A DNA stretch of 64,000 nucleotides, taken from positions 1 to 64,000 of the forward strand of contig JABJIC010000022.1 in NCBI GenBank assembly GCA_018661465.1. Direction: 5' to 3'. Positions 8,652-15,942 of this stretch are shown here, in pieces (positions within the stretch are counted from its first letter, which is position 1; each line of letters begins with the position of its first letter). A model generated the notes under the pieces. The model made no database searches, had not been told where the DNA came from, and saw only the letters and a program-made list of their open reading frames with translations. The translations under genes and the position numbers were made by a program. Source of the stretch: Gammaproteobacteria bacterium. Its GTDB lineage: Bacteria; Pseudomonadota; Gammaproteobacteria; Pseudomonadales; Pseudohongiellaceae.

Positions 8652-9373
8652 AAATATAGATCCACTATTTCGTGGGTTACCTCCCTCAAGGATCGCTGTA
8701 GTTGCTGCCTTGAAAAACGATAAAACCCTTCGGCGTAACTAACCTCAGACCCCAGCGTAAAGGTTCTTCCTTTGTCCAATGAAATCACCAGTTCTTCATA
8801 GTTATTTTCGCTGTTCTGACTACTGTAAATAGCCATCAATGCTTCCTTGTTTTTTTTCTGCTTGCTCGTATCGACAAATAGATTTACCGGATTCTGTACA
8901 CCAATTTCATAACTGAATGCAGCAGGGCAATTAGCCTCTTCAATACTTTGTAATGCTGACCAGACAAGCTGAGCAGTCATTCTATGGTCAGGATGCAATT
9001 CCATGGGGCCGGGTAGGAAAACACTTGCTGGTGCTGTTTCCTCAATGGTTTTTACAATTCGGCTGACCAATTCCTGGCGCAAGCTGAGACCCCGGTCTGG
9101 CTCCTCCCAGAGCTGTAACGAGCTTGCGTTGAGCATGGCTGCAGCTTGCTGGACTTCCTTTCGCCGAACATAAATCAGGTCATCACTCTCTCCTCCAAGC
9201 GCGCCATCGGTTAGTATGACAATGTGGGTGTCCACATTTTCATCACGAGCCCGTAGCAGGCTCCCTCCCATACCATAGGTTTCGTCATCAGCATGGGGAG
9301 CGAAAACAAGCCATGGGCCTTTCGGCAAATCTGAAATCTCGTAGGAGGTAAGTAAATGCTCCGGATTTAACAT
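8648..9373 (-). CDS. PIG-L family (LmbE-like) N-acetylglucosaminyl deacetylase
   Basis: A 241-residue protein with the PIG-L signature. It has FAPHADDETYGMGG near residues 27-40 (zinc-binding PHxDDE) and LHPDHRMTAQLVWSAL near 120 (the third metal ligand region, HPDH). The family removes N-acetyl groups from sugars such as GlcNAc-inositol, bacillithiol and mycothiol precursors, or from polysaccharide and antibiotic intermediates. Both metal motifs are intact, so it should be catalytic. It is divergent from the Wzm/Wzt exporter genes about 100 bp away, which makes a surface glycan or sugar-nucleotide intermediate the likely substrate. This is inference from context. No signal peptide is seen. 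Confidence 0.88.
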   Translation of the reverse strand: MLNPEHLLTSYEISDLPKGPWLVFAPHADDETYGMGGSLLRARDENVDTHIVILTDGALGGESDDLIYVRRKEVQQAAAMLNASSLQLWEEPDRGLSLRQELVSRIVKTIEETAPASVFLPGPMELHPDHRMTAQLVWSALQSIEEANCPAAFSYEIGVQNPVNLFVDTSKQKKNKEALMAIYSSQNSENNYEELVISLDKGRTFTLGSEVSYAEGFYRFSRQQLQRSLREVTHEIVDLYF

Positions 9374-9472
9374 ATAGTTTCTGCCGTCTTAGTCAATTAC
9401 AGGCATTTTACTCTGACACCCCAGTAATTGTAGAGTAGAATTGCTGACCTTGATTTCTAGCAAGGGCTGGAC

Positions 9473-10279
9473 ATGTTCTTCATTTTAATTCGTGAATGGT
9501 TGTGGGCTCCCTTTACCAACTATCGTCTTTTTCACAATTTCACCAAGCAAGATTTCTTTGTCCAATTTACCGGATCTATCGGTGGGTTTCTGTGGCTATT
9601 CCTGACTCCACTAATTCATATCATCATCTATTCTTTCGTTTTTGCCTATATCTTCCAGTTGCGAGCAGTAGAGGGCTTCGGTGAGATAGCCTTTGTCATC
9701 TTCATGATGATAGGTTACCTGCCATGGTTTGCCTTCGCTGAAGCAATCGGTAAGTCTACCGGACTCTTGATTGAAAAAGCACCGCTGATTACCAAGGTTA
9801 TGTTTCCTGTACAGATACTGCCGTTTGTGGGGTCTACCGTGCCTTATATGACCCATGCGATTGGATTTGGCCTGCTACTTGTCTATCTCGCCTTTCAGGG
9901 CTACCTTAACTGGCTATGGTTCTGGCTTCCAATAATCTTTTTCCTGCAGTTTCTTTTTACCCTTGGCCTTGTGGCAATACTGTCCGCCCTCAGTGTTTTT
10001 CTGAGAGACCTTCAACAGCTCGTGGCTCTGGGAATTACCGTGTGGTTTTTCCTGACGCCTATTATCTACCCTATAACCATGATTCAGGATGAAGCAGTGC
10101 AAGCGTGGTTTCTACTGAACCCGATGCACAGTTTTGTAAATCTTTATCGTGAAATTGTTTTACGCGGAGAATTGCCACTGGCGCATTTACAGATCATTAT
10201 TCCGGTTTCCCTGCTTAGCTATTTCTTCGGTGGCTGGCTATTCATGAAAATTAAAAACGCCTTTGGCGACGTTCTTTAG
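9473..10279 (+). CDS. ABC-2 type polysaccharide export permease (Wzm-like)
   Basis: A 268-residue inner-membrane protein with about six hydrophobic helices, among them FLWLFLTPLIHIIIYSFVFA, AFVIFMMIGYLPWFAF and the final LLSYFFGGWLFMKIKNAFGDVL. The pattern and the C-terminal FGDVL ending match ABC-2 permeases that export O-antigen, capsule or teichoic-acid precursors. The ATPase partner begins 24 bp downstream. The start is an ATG after the weak purine run AGCAAGGG. No glycosyltransferases or modification genes other than the PIG-L and PhyH genes flank the pair, so the exported glycan may be made elsewhere. Confidence 0.9.
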   Translation: MFFILIREWLWAPFTNYRLFHNFTKQDFFVQFTGSIGGFLWLFLTPLIHIIIYSFVFAYIFQLRAVEGFGEIAFVIFMMIGYLPWFAFAEAIGKSTGLLIEKAPLITKVMFPVQILPFVGSTVPYMTHAIGFGLLLVYLAFQGYLNWLWFWLPIIFFLQFLFTLGLVAILSALSVFLRDLQQLVALGITVWFFLTPIIYPITMIQDEAVQAWFLLNPMHSFVNLYREIVLRGELPLAHLQIIIPVSLLSYFFGGWLFMKIKNAFGDVL

Positions 10280-10303
10280 TTAGGTTTAGGAAGGAATAAC
10301 AGA

Positions 10304-11527
10304 GTGACCCGTATCTCCGTACAAAGCCTTAATAAAGATTTCAGAATCTATGAACGCCCTCAAGATCGCCTCGCTGAACTCATCTTTCGCAAACCTCGGC
10401 ACACTCTCTATCATGTGCTGAGCGATATATCCTTTGCCCTACCTGACGCTAAGAGCCTGGGAATCATCGGCGACAATGGCGCCGGCAAGTCCACTCTTCT
10501 CAAGTTGCTGGTTGGAACACTACAGCCCACCAGTGGTGATATCACCATTCATGGTCAGGTTGCGGCTCTTCTGGAACTAGGGGCGGGATTTCATCCTGAG
10601 TTTACCGGTCGTAAGAATATTTATCTCAACGCATCACTACTCGGCGTACCCGATGAGAACATCGCTCAACTGGAAAAAGATATTATTCATTTTTCGGAGC
10701 TTGACTACTTCATAGACCGGCCTGTCAAAACCTATTCTTCCGGAATGTTCGTGCGTCTCGCCTTTTCCATCGCGACTATGGTGCGTCCAGATATTCTGAT
10801 TATCGATGAAGCACTCTCAGTTGGCGATATGGCTTTTCAGAAGAAATGCGTTCAGCGCATGAATGAGTTTCGAGAGCAGCAGAAGACCATGGTGCTCTGT
10901 AGCCATTCCATGTTTCATATTCAGGAGCTATGCGACATTGCTATCTGGATCCACAAAGGCAAGATTCGGGAAATGGGAGAATGCGATAAGGTAGTAGGGC
11001 ATTACGAAGATTTTTGTAATAACAAGAAAACCTATAACAGCATTCGCGATGATATTCCTGTCGAGTTACAAAAGTCCGAAAAAGAGAATGAAGAGGCTCA
11101 GGTTCAAGACTGTCGTATTAATTCTCTCTCGGTTAAGTCTACCTCCGGAGAAGAACTCACTACCCTCAAGCCACTGGACGACGTGGTGCTGGAAATGGAA
11201 GTCCAGGCATTGGTGGATGGTATGGAGGGCAACTTCGGCTTTGCCTTTATGCGGTCATCTGAAGAGCCTATCGCGTCTTTCTTAACCACCAATGCTAAAG
11301 ATGTGAAGCTGAAAACCTATAACAAGGGAGATGTGTTCAAGGTTTCCCTGACCATTGAGAGCGTGTCGATGCGAATAGGGGAGTTCTATGTGCTCGGCGG
11401 CCTTGCCGATAAGAGCGGCCTGCTTTGGTATGAAACCAAGTTCAGTAAGTTGTTGGCTATGGAAGCCAATAAGGGCGTCGGCCCGATGATTATGAAGTCC
11501 CATTGGCAGCTGGGTGAAGCCGACTAA
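10304..11527 (+). CDS. Polysaccharide ABC exporter ATP-binding protein (Wzt-like) with C-terminal binding domain
   Basis: A 407-residue ATPase. The N-terminal nucleotide-binding domain (about residues 1-240) has Walker A GDNGAGKSTLLKLL, the Wzt-type signature YSSGMFVRLAFS and Walker B ILIIDEALSVGD. A C-terminal beta-sandwich (about 255-400) matches the Wzt C-terminal domain, which in O-antigen systems recognises the capped end of the glycan. The GTG start is backed by a strong AGGAAGGA about 8 nt upstream. It pairs with the Wzm-like permease. The C-terminal domain suggests that a chain-terminating modification is needed for export. The adjacent broken dioxygenase could have supplied one, but that is speculation. 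Confidence 0.9.
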   Translation: MTRISVQSLNKDFRIYERPQDRLAELIFRKPRHTLYHVLSDISFALPDAKSLGIIGDNGAGKSTLLKLLVGTLQPTSGDITIHGQVAALLELGAGFHPEFTGRKNIYLNASLLGVPDENIAQLEKDIIHFSELDYFIDRPVKTYSSGMFVRLAFSIATMVRPDILIIDEALSVGDMAFQKKCVQRMNEFREQQKTMVLCSHSMFHIQELCDIAIWIHKGKIREMGECDKVVGHYEDFCNNKKTYNSIRDDIPVELQKSEKENEEAQVQDCRINSLSVKSTSGEELTTLKPLDDVVLEMEVQALVDGMEGNFGFAFMRSSEEPIASFLTTNAKDVKLKTYNKGDVFKVSLTIESVSMRIGEFYVLGGLADKSGLLWYETKFSKLLAMEANKGVGPMIMKSHWQLGEAD

Positions 11528-11560
11528 GCTTTTGGCTTTCCGCCTGCCAGCTTTCCTTTC

Positions 11561-11595
11561 GCACTCAGCACTCAGCACTCAGCACTCAGCACTCA
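11561..11595. repeat. Five tandem copies of the heptamer GCACTCA
   Basis: Five exact copies of GCACTCA plus a partial GCTCA fill the gap between the stop of the wzt-like gene and the stop of the convergent PhyH gene (11598). The repeat does not form a clear terminator hairpin. Copy number could vary by slippage, and loss or gain here would not alter either reading frame. Confidence 0.92.
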
Positions 11596-11597
11596 GC

Positions 11598-12427
11598 TCA
11601 AGTATAAATCCTTCGTTTCACCCTGTTCGACAATGATTTAATTTTCTTGCCGAATGCAGTGTTTCCCAAAGTATGAGAATTATCCGGTATCCAATCTGGA
11701 AATCTCAGTGCCATCTCTTTATCGGCACTGTCCATTGGCGTGAAATACTTACATCCAGCAAAAAAATAATGAGTTACCTGAGAATGCCGGCTTCTGCTTG
11801 GGTCTTTCAGCGCTGAGCCGCCATGCAATAGATTGGAATGCCAAATTAGTGCCTCACCTTTCTTTATAGTTCCGTAAGACGGCGTGAGCTGCTCTTCTTT
11901 AACTAACTGCTGAATTTCTGCTTCGTATTTCTTATAGCTTTCCTTGCCCGGCTTAAGCGAAAAATCCTCCATACCATATTCCCGCAGCTTGTGGCTTCCC
12001 GGATAGTAGATTAGCGGGCCATTTTCCATATCGATGTCTTCCAGCGCGACCCAAACACCAGCAACATAGCCTTTAGGGGAGGAATTAAAATGAATTGTGT
12101 CCGAGTGCGCCAATTGCTGAGTCGCGCTGGGGAAATTCAAAGTTTGAAATGGCAGAGGCTTACGGCCAAATAGCTGTCTTAGGCTGGCGAGTACATTTTC
12201 GTTTACGGCAAGCTCTCTAACATCTTCTACATAGGGCCATGCATCTTGTAAACGAAGTGGTGATCCCGGCTTATTTTTATACTCGGGGGGGGGTAGTGAG
12301 GCTCAACATTTTCTATCAGCCTATCAAGATCGGAATTCTCTAATTGAAAATCAACTACCAGATAGCCATTCTTATCAAAGGAATCAAGTTGTTCTTTAGT
12401 CAGAAACTTTTTATTGGAGGAAAACAT
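11598..12427 (-). pseudogene. Phytanoyl-CoA dioxygenase (PhyH) family gene, frameshifted at a 9-G tract
   Basis: Two frames together encode one PhyH-type Fe(II)/2-oxoglutarate oxygenase. The first 47 or so codons (from ATG 12427, with FLTKEQLDSFDKNGYLVV) run to a stretch of nine C on the coding strand (12285-12293). There the frame leads to a stop at 12227. The other frame continues from the tract (PPEYKNKPGSPLRLQDAWPY) through HSDTIHFN (iron-binding HxD), YYPGSH and WHSNLLHGGSALKDPSRSRH (distal His and 2-oxoglutarate Arg) to 11598. Ten or seven C, or a -1 slip on CCCCCCC, would restore about 276 residues. Catalytic residues are all in the second part. It could be a phase-variable gene, a programmed or transcriptional slippage site, a decaying gene, or a sequencing error. 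The product would hydroxylate a small molecule or glycan/lipid precursor. Confidence 0.8.
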
Positions 12428-12490
12428 TTGTCTCGATTACGTAGTCTGGATATATAAATTCGAAGATCATTCGCGTTCTATTCAGCATCG

Positions 12491-13585
12491 TTAGGGTAAA
12501 TCTATGTCATATTCATCAACACGTGCTGGCGCGGAGTCGGGAAGATATCCGTATGGGTCGATCTTGTAAACCCTCGGAAGAGCATTGGAACTACGCACTT
12601 CAACTATTTCCATATAGGCTTGGCGAATAGGGTCTTCTTTATATTCCGATTCGTCTTCTTCATCTGAAGTCTCTTCTCCGCTAACAGCTCTAGCACTGGG
12701 ATAGGCGAAAATGGAATACCAATTGGATATATTGGTCCCGATCCAGGCTGAGAGTTCCTGCAGGTTCTCAAAAGGGATGATTTCGGCAATTTCGGCCCGA
12801 TTACTAATGTCTTCCACTTCTCGAAAAGCAATGATGGTCTCAATGAGCTCATCATCCAGACCGGGGAGAAGCTGCATTGCTTCCCGAGTGGCCAGATTGA
12901 GATTAACTGTTCTGTCATTGCCATAGATGGTAAACGCCGCATCAACATTTATGTCTTTTAGAAGCTCATCAAAGCCTTTGATGTGAAGTATCTCTTCAAC
13001 TGTATCCAGTTCCGGGTTGTTTCGAGGGGCATAGGGCTGCTCCAGCTCCATATAATAATCTTTCTCTGCACCGTTAAGGCTTTCCAGATCATTCAGGTCC
13101 GTCCAATCTGTCCAGACAGCCAGTAAATCCTGCACCTGTTCAGGCTCGGCTTCCTCACCCCCTAACAATTTCTCAATTAGTAGCTGCATATTTCGCCGTG
13201 GGATTCTCAACAGATTAATCTTGCCGCCATGATTGTAAATTCGAACTACCACCTCCTCTGGTGTTTCATAATTCAACTCCAGGCTCTGCCCATTAAAGCG
13301 ATACGCCTCATCCCTGATCTCTCCATCTTCCGACTCTTCCAACGCCTCCCCAATGGGTGGTGGCATTCCCTGCATCATCAATTCCATCTCTGCATTGTTG
13401 ACGGCAGACATTACTTCTGCCCAGTAGGCCGTAGCTTCCTGATTGTGTAGTGCCGTCTTGGCAGAGAGCCGAACCTTGCTTGCCATCGCCGTAACCAATA
13501 CCGTCAACAGAACCGCTGTCCATAGAACAATAATTATGACAGAGCCTTTTTGATTCAGTTTGTTCATTGCATTTATCGATTTCAT
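12491..13585 (-). CDS. gspK: Type II secretion minor pseudopilin GspK
   Basis: About 364 residues, by far the largest pseudopilin. The prepilin-like N-terminus is QKGSVIIIVLWTAVLLTVLV. As usual for GspK, position +5 is not Glu. A large globular domain follows with LLAVWTDWTDLNDLE and the helix-hairpin-helix-like part NLATREAMQLLPGLDDELIE. GspK caps the pseudopilus tip with GspI and GspJ. Starts at 13585 or 13567 are possible. A longer frame from 13657 would overlap gspJ by 65 bp and is less likely. It is the last gene of the operon, just downstream of gspJ. Confidence 0.9.
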   Translation of the reverse strand: MKSINAMNKLNQKGSVIIIVLWTAVLLTVLVTAMASKVRLSAKTALHNQEATAYWAEVMSAVNNAEMELMMQGMPPPIGEALEESEDGEIRDEAYRFNGQSLELNYETPEEVVVRIYNHGGKINLLRIPRRNMQLLIEKLLGGEEAEPEQVQDLLAVWTDWTDLNDLESLNGAEKDYYMELEQPYAPRNNPELDTVEEILHIKGFDELLKDINVDAAFTIYGNDRTVNLNLATREAMQLLPGLDDELIETIIAFREVEDISNRAEIAEIIPFENLQELSAWIGTNISNWYSIFAYPSARAVSGEETSDEEDESEYKEDPIRQAYMEIVEVRSSNALPRVYKIDPYGYLPDSAPARVDEYDIDLP

Positions 13586-13592
13586 ATGAATA

Positions 13593-14264
13593 TTAGAGGC
13601 CGGTATTAACATCGTTGGGTCTAATAGATCGGTGCTCGTTATTTCGAATGCGGGCAACTATCTCCAGCTCTTCTTTCTCGGCTTGCAACTCATCCATCGG
13701 TATGAAGCGCACATAAACAGCCAGTGGCAAACTTTGAGCTTCTCGTCCAATCCACTCATCTGTCCACAGTTTACTCTCTCCAAGTTCTTCGTAGAGATAA
13801 CTAAACTCCACGGTGTAATTTTCAAGAAAAAGAATTGGCTCTTTCTCCTCAATTCTCAATTCAGGATTATCACTAAACGCGGGAACCAGGTTGAGGTAGG
13901 TGCCTTCATCTTCCACCGAGAATAATTCCCAAGCAGTGAGGCCGGGATTTCGTTGTGGAGACACAGTAGATACCCAGCTTAGACGGTCTTCTTCGCCGAA
14001 GAAATAAATTTCACGACCCAAGGTCTCCTCGTTGGTATAGCTATGGGGGAATGCGCCATGAAGCGCTCGATCTAGTTGTAATATAGCTAGTGCTTCATCC
14101 AGGCTTTCATCGAGGATGTCCGAGTTTCTGTTCCAGTCTTCAGCGACGATGAATACACCGGTGCTCAGCAAGCCCAGGATCATTGCTGTCAGGCCGAGAG
14201 AGAGAATGACTTCGATTAGGGTGAAACCGTGGTTGGTTTTTTTTGTGTGGGTAATTTTGTTCAT
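13593..14264 (-). CDS. gspJ: Type II secretion minor pseudopilin GspJ
   Basis: A 223-residue prepilin-like protein. It has a short basic leader, a peptidase site at HG/FTLIEVILSLGLTAM with Glu at +5, then a hydrophobic helix and a C-terminal globular domain. Between GspI and GspK it fits GspJ, one of the tip pseudopilins. A gap of about 90 bp separates it from gspI. That gap contains an AT-rich stretch and no recognisable gene. The prepilin peptidase (GspO/PilD) that should process it is not encoded in this window. Confidence 0.88.
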   Translation of the reverse strand: MNKITHTKKTNHGFTLIEVILSLGLTAMILGLLSTGVFIVAEDWNRNSDILDESLDEALAILQLDRALHGAFPHSYTNEETLGREIYFFGEEDRLSWVSTVSPQRNPGLTAWELFSVEDEGTYLNLVPAFSDNPELRIEEKEPILFLENYTVEFSYLYEELGESKLWTDEWIGREAQSLPLAVYVRFIPMDELQAEKEELEIVARIRNNEHRSIRPNDVNTGL

Positions 14265-14356
14265 TTCGTTTAAGTCAGGTTGAGAATCACATGCATTTTT
14301 TTATGATGAATGAATAAATAAAATCGATGAGTTTGTCAGTGAATCCACATTGTCTT

Positions 14357-14803
14357 TTATTGAGGCAAGCTCAGCTGTATCCAGCGGTTACTACTAATTA
14401 TTTCATCACGATCTTCGTTGATAATTTCTATTGCCTGCAAGGCATACGCAGTGGCCTGGGTTTTTCGCTCGGGGTCTTCCAAAAGACCCTGATCCCGTAC
14501 TTCGTAGCTATCGTCTTCCAGGATCAGCTCCACGTCATGGAATTCATTCTCCAATAGGGCATAGTTGATCGCGGCTCTGGCCCTGGTGGCACGAATCAAG
14601 CTGTCCTCCGACTTCCACGACAGTTGCTTGCTGCCCCCCACTAGAGAAAATAAACCTCCCAGAACAAATCCGGTTATGGTTAGGGCGACGATAACTTCCA
14701 ACAGTGTAAATCCTGATTGCCGGGAACGACGACCGGGAATGGAGTTCGGAAAGAAGTCATGAGAGGAAACTTGAAGGCGAAGAGATAGCTGAGTCTTAAG
14801 CAC
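14357..14803 (-). CDS. gspI: Type II secretion minor pseudopilin GspI
   Basis: A 148-residue prepilin-like protein with a rather long leader of about 31 residues before the cleavage site SG/FTLLEVIVALTITGFVLGG (Glu at +5). A short globular tail follows (SRATRARAAINYALLENEFH-type region), consistent with GspI, the core of the I-J-K tip complex. It begins 3 nt after the gspH stop, so the two are coupled. The basic leader (PGRRSRQ) is consistent with recognition by prepilin peptidase. Confidence 0.87.
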   Translation of the reverse strand: MLKTQLSLRLQVSSHDFFPNSIPGRRSRQSGFTLLEVIVALTITGFVLGGLFSLVGGSKQLSWKSEDSLIRATRARAAINYALLENEFHDVELILEDDSYEVRDQGLLEDPERKTQATAYALQAIEIINEDRDEIISSNRWIQLSLPQ

Positions 14804-14806
14804 AGT

Positions 14807-15406
14807 TTATTCCTCCGACTCTTCACTGGATATACGGCCGGTGAATGGATCAACTATCAGCTGCAATTCTCTTTCTTCCTGAGCCAGCAGCAATACTCCA
14901 CCAGTGCTGCCTCCCTCGGGATAGAAAGTCACTTCGATTCTGTCCTCGACATATTCTTCCCGGTCGGTGCTGTCTCGAAACCTGATATCTATGCCAGAGC
15001 TATTCCACTCGCCAACAATATTAGCTCTGAATCGCTGGGCTCGATCTTCAAGATTGGAATCATTGCTACTGAAACCTGCTGTTTGTGTGTCTGCTTCATT
15101 TTCATCATCGAGGTCGGCATTGAAGCGAATCGTGCTGGCCTGTCCGCTTACTACGGCTGTTCTTCGTGCATGATTCAGGAGGGAAACCGCCTGTCGGGTT
15201 TGTGCATTGAAAGTGCGGGAATCCAAACCGCCAAGATTGGGAACAACCAGGATGCTGGCCATGGCGATAATGCTCATAACCATCAATAGTTCCAGCAGGG
15301 TGAAGCCTCTGGCATTACCGGCACTAATAGCTGGCTTGGGAGCTAGAGGGAAAGCTGGTGAGACAATTAAAGGTACAGCTAGCAAAATAGCCGGAGAGAA
15401 AGCCAT
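14807..15406 (-). CDS. gspH: Type II secretion minor pseudopilin GspH
   Basis: A prepilin-like protein with the peptidase site RG/FTLLELLMVMSIIAMAS and Glu at +5. It is followed by NHARRTAVVSGQASTIRFNA and a beta-rich domain (IEVTFYPEGGSTGGVLLL), as in the GspH/FimT family. The frame is open upstream to 15487, overlapping the end of gspG, which would give a 60-residue leader. I chose the ATG at 15406 (199 residues), but the leader is still long (33 residues) and there is no clear Shine-Dalgarno, so the true start is uncertain. It probably sits at the pseudopilus tip next to the I-J-K complex. Confidence 0.85.
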   Translation of the reverse strand: MAFSPAILLAVPLIVSPAFPLAPKPAISAGNARGFTLLELLMVMSIIAMASILVVPNLGGLDSRTFNAQTRQAVSLLNHARRTAVVSGQASTIRFNADLDDENEADTQTAGFSSNDSNLEDRAQRFRANIVGEWNSSGIDIRFRDSTDREEYVEDRIEVTFYPEGGSTGGVLLLAQEERELQLIVDPFTGRISSEESEE

Positions 15407-15431
15407 AACAGGAGTTAGAAAACTAGCGGAC

Positions 15432-15839
15432 TTAGCGTCCGATATCGGCGTCATCATCTTCGCCGCCCTGAGCGCCATCAGCACCATATGAAATCAGGGT
15501 AAATTCCCGACCCTCGCCTTCGTAAGCATATTCGTTGCCCCAGGGATCCATTGGCACATCGCCTCTTAAGTAAGGTCCGTTCCAGGCGGCGCGTCCGGTT
15601 TCGTCTTCTACCAATCCTTCAAGACTATCGGGGTACTCATTCATGTCGATGCGATAGGCATCAAGGGCTGTCTCCAATGCAGAAATCTGCGCTAGCGCTC
15701 CGTCGCGCATTGCACCCGCTTGTTGATTAAAAATATTGGGTGCAACCATGACTGCCAACATCGCGATAATGGCCATTACCACCAGAATCTCTATCAGGGT
15801 GAAACCAGCCTGTGTCTGTTGTTTTACGTTCATGTCCAA
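15432..15839 (-). CDS. gspG: Type II secretion major pseudopilin GspG
   Basis: A 135-residue major pseudopilin. It has a short leader MDMNVKQQTQAG/FTLIEIL with Glu at +5, a hydrophobic helix, and the typical GspG body: LETALDAYRIDMNEYPDSLEG, then WNGPYLRGDVPMDPWGNEYAYE, and the acidic C-terminal calcium-site region YGADGAQGGEDDDADI. GspG is the main subunit of the pseudopilus that pushes folded substrates through the secretin. It follows the secretin gene after about 100 bp. All conserved residues are intact. Confidence 0.95.
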   Translation of the reverse strand: MDMNVKQQTQAGFTLIEILVVMAIIAMLAVMVAPNIFNQQAGAMRDGALAQISALETALDAYRIDMNEYPDSLEGLVEDETGRAAWNGPYLRGDVPMDPWGNEYAYEGEGREFTLISYGADGAQGGEDDDADIGR

Positions 15840-15942
15840 TTACCTGTATTTCAATGGCTATATTTTGAAGATTGCAAAAAGTGCTATTAGATAGTCACTT
15901 TTTTGTTGTTTAGTTATTTGCCAGAGCAAAATCTCATGCAGT

